64,000 bases of DNA from Dermatemys mawii (lineage: Eukaryota; Chordata; Testudines; Dermatemydidae): positions 40,982,949 to 41,046,948 of the forward strand of contig ML677335.1 in NCBI GenBank assembly GCA_007922305.1, written 5' to 3'. Shown piece by piece: positions 23,411 to 35,838 of this stretch. The translations under genes and the position numbers were made by a program. Under the pieces are notes generated by a model. It did not search any database. It was not told the DNA's origin and saw nothing but the letters and a program-made list of their open reading frames with translations. How positions within the stretch are numbered: position 1 is the first letter of the stretch; each line of letters opens with the position of its first letter.

Positions 23411-23540
23411 GAAAGGTAATCAGATTGTAAACTCTACGGCAGGGACCATCATCTTGTTCTACGTTTGTACAGAGCCTAGGACAACGAGGCCCTGGTTTAT
23501 GACTTTGACTCCTAAGTGCTACGACAATACAAACAGATAA
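23411..23540 (+). mobile_element. SINE/LINE tail repeat, copy 1
   Basis: 'gattgtaaactctacggcagggacc' then 'gtttgtacagagcctaggacaacgaggccctgg' and 'gtgctacgacaatacaaa'. This is the common amniote 3' tail module shared by L2/MIR-type elements. The same module ends the longer element at 24740-25012. Confidence 0.6.
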
Positions 23541-24169
23541 TCATCTCATCTAGAAAATGTATTCAATTCAAAGTCTTTCATTAAGTAACTGTGTGAAATC
23601 ATATTGCCATGTAATAAGGAAAAGCAGTATTATAAAACAAATGATAATCCACCAATAGTTTTTTGGGAGCTTCTCTCCCACTGTTTTAGAAACAGTTTTG
23701 GGTTTTTCCCCCTGAATATTTCAGTTAGCAGTCTAAAGGAGATGTGCACATGCAAATCTAACTTGAAGGAAGCAATCATCACTTTCTGTGCAGAATTCTA
23801 ATTGCATGCCCCAAAAGGAATGAAACGTACTGTAGGAGATTTTTTGAGAGGGGTAAATTTCTAACATCTTATTGTGGAATTCAAGTACATTCCAAATTGT
23901 GGTAAATGGATTAATCTCTGAAAATACATGACTCACTTGAAAATGAAATGTGATCTACATGAATATGGAAAAGAATACTAATAGTTACTCAGAAATGACA
24001 AATTCATCAATCAGAAATGACAAAAACAACGCAGGAGCATAAAAATGTAATTAGGCAAAGCCAAATGTAGTATTCAGAAGATACTGTTCATTTGAAAGCC
24101 TAATGCAAATCAACATTTAAATGTTTTAAATCTGCATATGCAACGTATTAGCCTACCAGTTTAAGGCCC

Positions 24170-24315
24170 AATTCATCACCAAAAAAATTTAGAGAGCTAG
24201 TTAAGGCCTACAGCTTAAGGTAAATTGCGGCTTAAGACTTGATATTAGGGGAAGCCCTGGGCCCACTGAAGTAAATGGGAGTTTTACCATTGACTTCAGC
24301 TAGGATTTCATCTAC
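24170..24315. repeat. Palindromic dispersed repeat, 'actgaagtcaatggga' type
   Basis: It contains 'tgaagtaaatggg' and 'ccattgacttca' at 24267-24299, a near-perfect inverted pair separated by 8 bases, within a degraded block that starts 'aaggcccaattcatcacc'. Related fragments are at 9417, 15509, 41756 and 54140. Confidence 0.5.
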
Positions 24316-24739
24316 TGAAAAGTACCGAGGACACATTTATGTGATCCAGAATTGCCAAACATTAACCCCATTTTGGGATTTTCTATTTTTCCTTTATAAA
24401 TAAAAGTCTAACTCTTGAGGTACAGACCTTGACATTATCCTGGCATGTACTAATTCATTATAATCCTTGCATCCTTTGAAAAAGAAATAATTCTCAAGAA
24501 CCACAATGGCAGCAAAAAAATTGCATGCATGGACTGAAAGAGTAAATCAGACCCATATACTCAGCTGGGTTAAAAGTGCAATTAAACATATGCAAATGGA
24601 AGAAGTACCCTGCAGCGTGTTAGGATATCGGATCTTAAATCTCTTCCTGGTGAGAACCTAAATTTTGCCTTATTAAGCATGGCTCAAGACACATTATAGA
24701 TACAATGTAGCCCACTGGAGTAAGGTTGGGCCTTGGCTT

Positions 24740-25012
24740 AAGGCAATAAAATGTTCTCAGGAGATCTAAATTCAATTTCAACCTCAGCCACAGGGGTCCT
24801 AACCTTGGGCAAGTCACTTAATTTTTCTATATCTCAGACGCAATGCTCTGCTTGTATTTTGTATCCCTGCCTCTCACTACCTGTCTATTTAGCCTGTCAG
24901 CTTTTAGATAAGGGACTCTCTCTTACTTTGTATATATAAAGTGCCTTGCATAATGAGGTTCTGATGTTGATTGTATTATGGTAGCACCCAGAGGCCTCAA
25001 ACAATAAAAATA
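24740..25012 (+). mobile_element. MIR-like SINE with L2-type tail
   Basis: The head has 'cctcagccacaggggtcctaaccttgggcaagtcacttaatttttctatatctcag' in the MIR core order. The tail then has 'tagataagggactctctcttactttgtatatataaagtgccttgcataatgaggttctgatgttgatt' and 'gtagcacccagaggcctc', ending in an A-rich 'caataaaaatat'. This is the most complete SINE in the window, in plus orientation. No target duplication was found at this level of decay. Confidence 0.68.
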
Positions 25013-28000
25013 TGATTCTGTAATTTATGACACATCTATCAACTCCTGATGAGGTGTTGGTGGCTGCAACAGACAGATTTCTGAAAGATGATGCAGTGTT
25101 GCCTCTTCTCAGTACTGCCAATGCTTTTTTATTTTGAGCTTGTAACCGGCATTTATCTTAAAGCCCCTTCTCCTGGGATAATGCGCATCTCAGCTTCTCT
25201 TTATATATACACATTTTCAACTTTCAGGGCCCTGAAAATGGGAGCAGAGTGCACTCTACAGCTCAAAAATCAGAAGCCAAGTAAAAAGAACCCAAAGGGG
25301 GTTTGTTTTTGTTTGTTTTTAAAAAATGCATGATTTTTAAGGCAATTTCATTATTTTGGGGGCCTGATTGACTTCTTATTTTTAAACACTTGGGGTTGGC
25401 AATACTGTTGAGTTCTTTACTTTCATGTTAATAAGTGATGCCAGGAGTTGCAGATAAACAAGAATTCCCTTACCACAGCCACGCCCCTTTACCCATTTGT
25501 ATTTAAAATGATTTACTCTGTAACATAATGCAACTCATCAATACATAGTGTTTGGTGAGCTTTAAGCATGTGTAGGCGTAGCATTAATAATTCCTATTCT
25601 TTCATTTGAGAATATCATCTGCTCTTGTGGTGTACAACTGATCTGTGTATTTACTTAATTAGAAAAGTTCAATAAAATATTACAAATATTACAAGCAAGA
25701 TTGAATTATCTGAAAAATTTTGTTTGCAGAACATACAGAGGATCAGCCAATTGTAGATTTGTTTTTTGGCTGTTGTTAAATTGCTAACCTAAACTAGTTA
25801 AACATGTAGATTTATTTTATTGTATTTTAAAATTACCTGCTTTTTATTAAAAAAAACAAAAACAAAAAACACCACCATCCGGATTGCCACAGCACAAGGG
25901 AAAAAGCTGACTACACAATCAAAAGCCCAAAGGACCCAATTTCTTCGTAAAGTACCTGATGGACAATGTGACAACCTGATTACCTTCCACCACCAATTTT
26001 TAGAACATGTGAAAAATACTGTATGCTGCTTGCTCGTATGTGGTCCAAGATGACTCATAAATCTTCCTTTATCTCCTTGTGGTGTTAGCAGAAAAGGATG
26101 AGTTGCTTTTTTCCATCTCATTCACATGTCTATCTGTCTGTTACCCGTGCCCTTGAGCAAAGATTACTGATGCCCTGCCTTTGATATATGACACATCACA
26201 TGCAGCAGCTTTTCATCAGGTGAATTAACCTGGAAAAATGCTAACCTACCCGCCAGTTGCTTCCAAACTTTTCACAATTCCTTTGTGTACTTCCTCCCTG
26301 ACACACAGCATGCAAGCCATGCCAGAACAAGGTTACCAAACACAGCAAATTACAGTATCTATGCAACAGTATTATGCAATAATTGGCTGAAGTATGCCAC
26401 AGAATATTTACTGTCATAAATGATTCAAATTCTAAAATACCCTGCTAACCTTTTTCACAGTCTGAAACGTTTATATGCTTAAAATAGAGGATGCATCATC
26501 ATGCTTGGCTGTCCCCAGATTATTTGCTCAGGGTCATGTATGAAGACTGCAACTGGTGTAATATATTTTGATATTATAGAAACCATATAGCAATGCTAAT
26601 CAACATGGTATGATTAGTCAGGATACTATATCTCTCCTGGCTTTTTCCTTATCACTTACAATATACGAATATGTTCCAGAAGCTTTAACAAATATTAAAC
26701 CTTACTGCAATAACCGCATTACTCGTTTGGGTTCCTTTTTTAATAATTTCATATATGAAATTGATGCAATTACAGTTTTTTTCCCTCACTTTTTTTAAAT
26801 AAAAGACCTAACAAAATAAATGCATGCGTAGAGTGTCTATGCCCCCATCTATGCTTCCAATCATGCATTTCCAAGATGTCAATTATGTAATTATGACATT
26901 GCTAATTAGCAAGACTCTCACTAACCTCTCTGACACAGTGCTATTCTTTTTCTTAAGTATATATTGGTTTGTATATTAAGTGGTTCAAAGTCTTAACTGA
27001 TTACTAATAAACTCCAAAAGAAGCGACTTTATTTCTAGAGTGCCTCCCAACTTTCATATGCAGTGAAGAAATTCCTAATAGGTTTCAGTTGAGGGGAACA
27101 AACACAGAAACAATACACATGCACCTTTCTAGAAAGAAAAATAGATAACTCTCTTATTTCTTATATTAATTTTTCAACTTATTATATCTTTTAATGAAAG
27201 CTGTGACTGAAACAAACACTGATATACAATTCCCAAAGAATTGGCCTAAGAGTAACTTGTAAAAGTAGGATTAATGGTACAAAGCATGTACTATATAAAA
27301 ATTGCCTGTAGAGAAAAGCATTAAGCAATTACAACTCTAGCACTGAAGGCTCTAATATTATAGGGTAATATTTCCTTAATGTTAGACTTCATTAACCCTA
27401 AGATAATCTCTCATAAATTTTGCTGATTTTTAAGGAGAAAAAAATAAATTATGTTTATTAAACTACTGAATATGTTTATGAAAACAAGACATAATCTAGT
27501 GCCATAAACTTCTTGTCTTTATCTGAATAATCAAGACACTCATAAATAAAATATCACATAACAAAGTGAGTGTTAAAATTCATTACAGTAATAGCCCTGT
27601 TCATGATCTATTTCATTAACACTCCTCCACTCCTTGAATAAATGGGTTCTTTGGTCTAGCAGAGCAAGGCCATTTACAAGACAAAATACTGAGCTGCTTT
27701 TTCTCACTTTCCGTTATCTGTTCAATTCCTAACTTTCTAAATTAATTCTTCCCTTAAATCTTATTGTTCCTTCCAGTGTAACTCTCAGCACATTAGAGAC
27801 ACTTGAAAGAAATATAAGCAAAGAAATGGGTCTATAGAGTATACGTTAATTAGGGGTCTAAGTGACTAGTGATGAGATTTGATGGCATGTAGTTCTGGAG
27901 TGAATTTAAGAAGCTTAGCTTCCTTTAAAAGGTTTGAAAATAAAATACAAATAATAGAAATTCAAAGACGAGACACATAAATCTAAGATAGCCTGTTAGA

Positions 28001-28567
28001 AGTAACTATACATGGCTGCACAGTCCTACAATAACGCTTATTCCCAAACAAAAAATTTTGTTGGCTAACGGTCACATTTGGGAAGTGCCATTTTAAACAT
28101 GTACAATTAAAAAATAAAACTGGGACACCAAACTTAATACACTACTCATTAAAATTTCATTCTGTGTGCAAAACAACAAAACGTCCTTAAAAGGCCAGTG
28201 CGGTGATGCCAACCTCCACTTTTTCCCTTCGTGAAAGTGTGATCCCTGAAACTCTTACTCAGGCAAATGGAGGTTCACATGCTCAGATCCCTAGTATAGT
28301 AAGATCTCTTCAGTTTGAGGGGGAGAGCTTTATGTCAAGGCTCTAAGAATGTTAGAGACTAGGGTTAATGTGGTGATTTTTTTTGATATGTCAATACTCT
28401 AACTATGCCCCTTCCCTCCTCCTATATTCCCATCATAATACACAATCCAAGGGGTTTAAGCAGTCCACAGAGTACATGAACTTACATCTTCAATTTGTAG
28501 AGTGATATAGTCCTAGGAGCCTTACATACTTAGCTCCACCACCTGTGTATGTATTGATATTTGCATA
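25013..28567. other. Repeat-poor block, possible conserved noncoding DNA
   Basis: Over 3.5 kb with no recognisable interspersed repeat in a window where repeats occur every 1-2 kb. It contains a cluster of homeodomain-core sites at 26876-26910, including TAATTA (26888-26893) and the palindrome GCTAATTAGC (26901-26910). The long minus-strand frame at 25798-26121 is not protein-like. Enhancer function is inference; cross-species alignment would decide. Confidence 0.3.
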
Positions 28568-28682
28568 ACTCTTCACTACCTGCCAGATCAGCGGGCAGAG
28601 ATCGATCTATCAGGGATCGATTTATCACGTCTCGCATCTCTTAGGTCGACCCTGCCCCCCATTAGTGTAAACCAGCAGCAGC
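28568..28682 (+). mobile_element. MITE family M1, copy 3 (left-end fragment)
   Basis: 'ctacctgccagatcagcgggcagagatcgatctatcagggatcgatttatcacgtctcgcatctcttaggtcgacc' matches, in inverse orientation, the right part of the 22629 copy and, directly, the left part of the 5611 copy. It is truncated on the right near 'cattagtgtaaacc', a decayed end. Confidence 0.62.
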
Positions 28683-30317
28683 ATGGGGCAGACTTTACTG
28701 AAAGAAACAATATTTCATTTTTCTCAGGGCTTTGGAGCAGAGCCCGTAGCTGGAGCGCAGAGCTTGGGACCATCCCATTGGACAGAAAGGTCCCCTCCAT
28801 CATGCCATGCTGCCACAGTTGTAAATCATCAGAGGCACCTAAGCTGGATCACTTCTTATTTTAAGAGAGACTGGGCTGGCAGTAAAACAGCCTCTGTGAG
28901 GGATCTCAGTTGTGCGTCCCAGCACTACTACTCATCTGCACACAGGACCAGCACGGAAGGTGGAAGTCTGAATATTTAGAGCAAGGGAGAAGGTAGGTGC
29001 TAGAGAATGGCATTGCCATGGACTGTTGCACAGATCCTGTAGTGAAAAATACACCTGCACAATGAGCTGCAGAATAGAGACCTATAACTTTAACACAGTA
29101 TCCCGGCACATGACCCGCCCAGTCTGCAATGAAGGTGATCTTATCTTCAAGCTCATCAAAAAAAGTTCTGGGATAAAGGAAAGTTACAAGGACAGAGTAA
29201 CAATAACCACAATCAAACCCCCACTGGTGAATGAGTTAAGGGACCAAAAATTAACAGACCAAATCTGCAGGATTTACTAATTCGAAGGGCTATCGTCATG
29301 GATGTGTACCATGGCAAGAACCTACGCGAAGGGTGAAAACATGCATTTAGAAAACATAGACTTTAAAAAGCTTGTGGATAGCACCTGACATCTAGTAAGT
29401 CAGCTGTCTCTCAATATAGAAAAGTCATTATTTACAAGTAACTAATACCAGCAACTGTGACAAGTAAAATCAAAAAGCCCATAAAAATATAAAAAGGCTG
29501 CTCTGTGCGGTTAGACTAAAAGAGAATGTATTCAATGTTTTGTATGAAAAACATTTAGGCTGACAATTTATTGTAATACAGCTTGCATTACATGTTGGGA
29601 AATGAAAAATTTTAAAAGCTCAACCTCATCTTCAACTTTTACTGAGAAAATGGAGACTACATTATTTTTTTTAAATGCAGAACTCAAGTCATGACTATTT
29701 ACTGAGTATTTTGGATTGGTGCCAAAGACTGCCATAATTGCTATGTGAAATAAATGTGCTATTTCTCACACCTCTGAGTGTCTTTCCAACAAATCAGCAG
29801 ACACGCCAATTCCAAGATATCCTAAAGTGATATAATATGGCCAGAAGCATATTTTTTATTCTTTAATATGCCATATTCCCAAATTCAGGCTTCCCACAAC
29901 TCACTATCCTTGTATGACATTCAGTGATGTGGAAGTTGAATTTTCAATCTGTTTAAGCAGGTGCAAACAACAAGAGTCTACATATATCATCTTACTATTG
30001 ACAATAAGAGCAGTAATAACCACTTCCCCTCACTATTCTTCTGTCTAGATAACCCTCTAGACTTTACACCAGTGAGACAACAGTTCAAGTCATTTGCCAA
30101 ACACACACCAAATCTCACAAAGTTACTAATACTTTCATCTCAATGCATTAAACAGTTCTAGGACTGTGTATTAATACTGAGACTGATTAATAAAACCCAT
30201 ATTCAAAAAGGAAAATTTAAGAAAAATGTTTCAAATGATTAATTTATTTACAGATTTAATTAACACACACACTGCTTTGAAAGCCACTGATATAAAACAT
30301 TTTAAAAATCAAACTCA
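28683..30317. other. Noncoding stretch, nothing recognised
   Basis: Open frames at 28683-28979 and 29026-29280 lack domain, splice or repeat evidence. No repeat seen. Confidence 0.4.
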
Positions 30318-30441
30318 ATGTGTGGGCCTTGGACCCCTGGGGGTCTGCAGACTTTGTCTAAGATTTCCAATGGGGTCTACACCTTCATGCAAATTTTTTT
30401 TTTAGGGGTCCTGCAGATGAGAAAAAGGTTGAAAACCACTG
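30318..30441. mobile_element. hAT MITE fragment with 'GTTGAAAACCACTG' end
   Basis: It ends 'aaaggttgaaaaccactg', the inverse of the CAGTGGTTTTCAACC hAT end, and contains repeated 'ggggtc(t/c)(a/g)cag' modules. The left inverted end is lost or too decayed to place. Confidence 0.55.
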
Positions 30442-30467
30442 CTTTCCATGTTGTTAGATAATATGCG

Positions 30468-30680
30468 GTGAGTGAGGTAATGTCTTTTATTGGGCCAACT
30501 TCTGTTGGTGAGAGAGACAGGTTTTTGAGCTACACAGAGCAATACTTTAGGTAAGAATTGCAGTGTTTAACTGGAAAGCTTGTGTCTCTCACCAACAGAA
30601 GTTGACCTAATAAAAGATATTACCTCTCTTGCCTCTCTAATATCATGGGACTGACACAGCTACAACACTGCTTACATCTT
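30468..30680. mobile_element. MITE with long inverted repeats (family M3, copy 1)
   Basis: The arm 30474-30519 (gaggtaatgtcttttattgg...) is the near-perfect inverse of 30583-30627 (...aataaaagatattacctctc): about 45 bp each with a 63-bp spacer. A tail 'taatatcatgggactgacacagctacaacactgc' follows. The right half and tail recur at 60726-60852 inside a CR1, so this is a mobile family rather than a local palindrome. No protein is encoded. Its superfamily is not certain. Confidence 0.72.
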
Positions 30681-31559
30681 CTTGGCTTTTGAAAAACAGA
30701 CCTTGGCTACTGGCATATGATTTAGCCTCTCAGAAATGGAAGAACACAAACATTCTTTAAATGCTAGATGGAAGGCTCCCAATATATCAGTCAACAAAAG
30801 CTATGTGTTTTGCTTGATAAACCAAGTACAGTGAGCTGCAGAAGAGTGGTTAACTAATTACTGTTGAACTTTCAAGGCAATGACTGTTGGGAGAACCAAT
30901 GAATACTTATGCTAGAATTGGGTAAATACTGCACACTATTTTTCACAAATATTCTGTTGCCTGTTTAAATAAACTCACAAACTGGATTTGGTCTTGCTTC
31001 TTTCAATCTTTGGTTTCCTATATAAAGATTTTAGCCAAAAAGTTTAAAGGCAGGAATTTATTCATTCATTTATTGGAAACAAGAAGATCTAAATACATTG
31101 GAGATAATTCACAGATAGCTCATTTTAGGAATCATTACATTGAAACCTTTCCCTGGGAACTTGAGTTATGATAACCCAAAAAGGGACACACACATTTTAT
31201 TTTACACACACGTGACTTAAGTAGCCAATCAAAATTAAGCTATACTTCTCTATTTTAAAATATAAACTTCACAACCAAAGGCTCTCAAACAAAAGAGCAA
31301 ATCGAGAAATAGTGAAAATTACAATTAAATAAAAAATAGAAAGAATTTCACTACTTGATAATTCACAAAAGCTAAGAGTTGTTATTTGTTCTATCAAAGT
31401 TACTCAGTTATTCACTAGCTGTACCCAAACTAACAAACCACTACAGCATTTGCTGCAAGTTTTGGTAACAAATTTTAGGACAAATTAAAAGTTATTTTCT
31501 CCTTAGAAGCATTTCCATAGTTTCTATGATCTTAAATGGAAAATACAGCACAGGAGACC
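30681..31559. other. Unique AT-rich noncoding stretch
   Basis: No gene or repeat recognised. Confidence 0.45.
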
Positions 31560-31830
31560 TATGGTATACGTTTACACTTACTGTGGACTGATTTAGCGGA
31601 TCTAGTGAAGACCTGCTAAATCGACTGCAGATCGCTCTCCCATCAATGCTGGTAATCCACTGGATTGAGAAGCATAAGATAAATTGATGGGAGAGTTTCT
31701 CCCATCGACCCAGAGTGGTGTAGACATCGCAGTAAGTCAACCTAGGCTACATCATCTCCAGGTATATTATTCATGTAGCTAGAGTTGCACAATTTAGGTC
31801 AACTTAACCCCATAGCATAGAACTGCCCCT
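31560..31830 (+). mobile_element. MITE, 'GTCTACAC' group (family M2)
   Basis: It runs from 'ggtatacgtttacac' to 'catagaactgcccct', decayed inverted ends. Inside, 'gatttagcggatctagtgaagacctgctaaatc' (about 31589-31622) forms a hairpin, followed by 'gatcgctctcccatc', wording shared with family M1. The right part also holds 'gtaagtcaacctaggctacatca' and 'ttaggtcaacttaacccc', an M1-like subterminal module. A long minus-strand frame across it is accidental. Confidence 0.62.
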
Positions 31831-31856
31831 ACAGTTGCCAATTCTGGTTGGACGTA

Positions 31857-31976
31857 TTCCTGTAGGTTTCATCACATGACAATCTTTAATAAAGATTAAT
31901 AAAGACTAATATTCAGTTCCTGAAGGTTTCATCACATGACAATCTTTAATAAAGATTAATATTCAGTTCCTGAAGG
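31857..31976. repeat. Two-copy tandem duplication, 50/60-bp unit
   Basis: Unit 1 is 31857-31916 and unit 2 is 31917-31966; a third partial start is at 31967-31976. Units begin 'ttcctg(t/a)aggtttcatcacatgacaatc' and end 'aatattcag'. Unit 1 has one extra internal 'taaagactaa'-type insertion of 10 bp. The pair sits in a 'gttgccaattctgg ... agggctggcaaccct' repeat (about 31833-31989) that directly abuts the MITE above. Confidence 0.85.
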
Positions 31977-31989
31977 GCTGGCAACCCTA

Positions 31990-33323
31990 ATAAGACCCAG
32001 TCAAGGAGCTGTTACTTAGGCAAACCCTTCATTGTATACAGTTGGAGAAATTGTGAAAGCTGCTTTAGAATGGACAGAGGATCATTCAAAGAACAAGATG
32101 CTACTACTGAAAAAAAATCTAAGTTGTACTTACCTACCTACATGAGGACTTTACAGCTCTAAATGAAGAACATAAGAAATCCATACAACATGTTTTTGTA
32201 TCACTCTTTCCTAGGGTTAAAGAGTTTGTTTAGTTTGAAAGAGTTCAGAGGACACAGACTGTACATGTGTTGTTTAAGAATGTTGGCTTCTTTTTTCCTA
32301 TCTAAAACATGCAAAGTTTACCTAATACTATTATTAAATCTCTAAGACTATTTTATTTTAGAAGATAGGAAACTTTTTTCACTGAACTGTCATTTTTATC
32401 TGAACAGTGATTTTAGCCTCTTAATCTCATTATTTTTCCCAAATCCATTTTATTGCTAATAAATGAAAGACATGAAAAATTAAATTACATAATAAAGGGT
32501 GAAGGGCATTAGTTATGAGATATACAGTGCCCCTGATAGAAGTGAGCTCTGTCTTATGCTCAGTGAAATATTCAAAAACAACACACACAAAAATTAAGAT
32601 ATCATCGCTGATATAGTTGACTGAACCATAAGTCATTAAAAAAAAGCTGTTTAAAGTACCCTTGCCTTTAGGGAACTGAGACAGTTTTAAAACTTATCTG
32701 CAGTATAAGTAAACCTGTTGCTCATTTAAAATATATCTTTTCTGGTATTTAGAATGTGTAACAAAAAGTTACAGAAATATGAAAGGCAATAACTGAAAAA
32801 CTCAATTTTGGAGCCTGCTAGTGTCCCCTAGTTAACGTATTCTGCGTAGCAATCACTATCACTGATTTTTTTTTTTATTTTTTTTTTAAGTACTTTAAAA
32901 CTTTATGGCAGAGTACAAAACACCTTCCTAGAATGTGTTGGTCCACTCACTCTTCATCTGGAAATGAAAGCTTCGTTCCAAGTACAAATTAATCCCATCT
33001 CCATTCTTGCTCTGCCTTAGGCACTTTATGAACAGAGATGCGAGAACGGATCATATTTCACCAATTACGTGCAATTAAGTGCAACTGTGAGCTGAGACCA
33101 CCAAACTCGTTTTAAATGGATATTAGGCTTTATTAACATTCAGAAGCTGAAACTAATGACAACTACCAGATGCAGAACTTTTACCCAGCACTAGCAGATC
33201 TGCCACAAGCTTCAAACAATCTTGTGATTTCCTTCTAAATCACTAGCAACGTGAGAGAATGGCCATCCCATTCAACAGAATGGGGCTTTGATGGCACTGG
33301 CAGGGGAACAGTTTCCTTTAATT
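31990..33323. other. Noncoding stretch with T-rich homopolymer
   Basis: Nothing recognised except a T-rich run at about 32865-32887. Confidence 0.45.
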
Positions 33324-33540
33324 AGGGCAGGTCTACACTACAACTGCTGCATCAGCACAGCTGTACCACTGCAGAAAATCTGGTGAAGACACACTACGTT
33401 CATCCGAGAGTGTTCTCCCTTTGGAATATTTACTCCACCTCCACGACAGGCAGAAACTATGTCAGCAGGAGAGCAAGTGTTTTCACCCCTCTGAATAACT
33501 TAAGTTAGATCAACTATAGCAGTAGTGTAGATCTGTCCCT
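33324..33540. mobile_element. Complete 217-bp MITE with inverted ends
   Basis: It begins AGGGCAGGTCTACACTA and ends TAGTGTAGATCTGTCCCT, inverted repeats of 17-18 bp with one or two mismatches. It holds 'ctgctgcatcagcacagctgtacc' and 'tgtcagcaggagagcaagtg' inside. No clear target duplication (CTTTAATT versus CGATTTAG). Probably hAT-type, recalled from turtle repeats. Non-autonomous. Confidence 0.72.
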
Positions 33541-35838
33541 CGATTTAGCAACTACAAAGAAGTTGAACAGATAGTGCCATGCAATCATTTAGTTCTCCAC
33601 ACAGCAGCACAGAATTTTGGGGTCCATACATTACACAATACTGGAAATCAGTCTTTCATGTAAATTGGAACATTTACAGCTCTCAGATGTGAATACATTT
33701 ATCTTTTTGAAAATTCCACCTCTACCGTCTGCCAGACTATTTGTGATGAACAATGGTTTCCTACAGCGCATCTTCTCTTATTTGATTCTGCTTTGTAAAG
33801 TCAAGGAACAACATAACACTGAGGCAACAAACCGATGTTTAAGTACGAATATGTAAGAGCACAAGCTGAGGCCTTCAGAACTAAGCTGTATTGAAACAAA
33901 AATTGATAAAACCAAGAGCGATAGACAAGAAAAAATACTAGTGAAGTGCTTTTTGAACAAATCTTATCTTTTTAAAGTTGGCTTCCAGGTGAAACATTCC
34001 CTTTCGCAACTTAAGCAGAAACAAGTGAAACTCCATCTTCCTTCTAAGACCAATGAGGCAAGAAACTAATGGATATACGAGTATATAGTGCTATTGACAA
34101 TCATTTTGGCTCAAGAATTGCCAATTAAGTAAATGATGCAGAAAAACACCTTTGCTCTCTTTGAATCCTGGCTGACCAAATACCTGAACACCTTTGCACT
34201 TTGTTGTGTGCATTATGCTGCAGGAAGGTACTTTTTGACTGTGGCATAAAAAGCCAAGTTCTGGTCACTAAAAGACTTATGACACTACAGCCAATTCTAA
34301 TATAGCTGTTAGTTCTGTCTACTTTTATTCTCCCAGAGACTTGAAATAGGTATAGTAATCTTCACTTCTTGACCCAACATTGTGTTATAGTGTTGCTTTG
34401 GACTGTTGACACCATTCCATCCAGTGGTAGCAGCCTCTCTACGATGACTGAGAGCTTGCCTAGAGGATATATTATTTCGCAAGAGCAGAAATAAATTCTA
34501 GTCTGCACCAGTGTGTCATGCTCTAAATAGCCCACATGGATCCACTGGTACACACTAAAAGTTCCCTAGTGTGTATTAACTGTGTGTAGTCCTGTTTGAA
34601 ATGGGACTATGTTAATATACATTAGTTAGCATACAACATGCTGGTACAGACTAGTGTTTACACTCCACTGATGCAGACCACCACAAAGGACAGAGAAGTT
34701 GTTTAGGACATCTAGCTGTTTTTCTTTGCATAGGCATACAGATACATACATGTTCATATGAGAGTCAAGAGGCCATTTAAATAAGGCAAGCACTTTCCTG
34801 ATAGGATGAACAGAACTTGAGAAGTATAAAAGCAAACATCTGGAAAAAAAGAGATTGTTCTTTTATACACAAGAGTATTTTTTTTATGATTCATGTTTAA
34901 AATTCTGTTAAATATTTAAACAATACAGTACCAGTAAGTAAACCCTCTAAATCAAATATCCTCTCTATTGCATAGTATGAACAGATGTGATTATATTATG
35001 GCTATTTTGTAACTCAACAATAATTTGTCAGGTTTGAAGCATTATTAAATTATGTGCACCTGCCAGAACTATAGTAGCAATTGAAAACTATATCTATTCC
35101 TCTTTGACTTAAAATACCTAAACAATTTAGATAGATGTGGAGACAATATATGGAAAAATTGTAATTTCCTAAATGTCATCACCAAATAACACCTAATGTC
35201 TCAATTTCTTTTTATGTACATTTTATTATAGTGCCCAACTGTTTCAATCCTCTAGTGGCTGGACTTTAATGTGGTTCAAGCAGCCTCAAGTAATATCACC
35301 AAATGTTCAACATCTGTGAAAGTTGCCCCAACAAATGTCTTATATTTTTAAGAGGTCATGCTGGCCAGTTTTCATTAGTAGTTACTTTAAACTTCACTGT
35401 TTTCTTTACAGCTTTTTTAACAAAGGAAGGACACTTTACCTAAAAGGTCAGGCTTATTCCAGACTCAGATGATATGTACATCCTTAGCAATATCTACAAA
35501 TGAAAAAGATTTCCTTGTCCATTAAAAAAAATTTGCATCTGAATTCCACCACCCATTATTTAAATTAAATGGAACAACCCATTAAATTCAGTGCTAAAAA
35601 TTCAGTATACTTCTAGACAGTATCATATTTTCCCAGAACTTTTATTTACAGTTGCTTATCCTCCAATGATTTTTAAACATATACCATTCACACTTATTTT
35701 CATTCATTTCCAAAATTTCACAAAGTAAAAATTGCATTTTTATTTGATTAGCAGAGTATGCAGAAAACTGTGCAATATTTTATAAATTGCATATAAAGTC
35801 TCCTAGCAGATGAAGGTGACTATTCATATTTCTAAGTA
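33541..35838. other. Unique AT-rich noncoding stretch
   Basis: No gene or repeat recognised. Confidence 0.45.

Noticed and set aside
29026..29280. 84-residue plus-strand frame with mixed composition
   Set aside because: No acceptor or donor framing it, no recognisable motif; kept as noncoding.
31855..31990. CRISPR-like direct repeats
   Set aside because: Only two adjacent units without spacers, in a vertebrate repeat; a simple tandem duplication.
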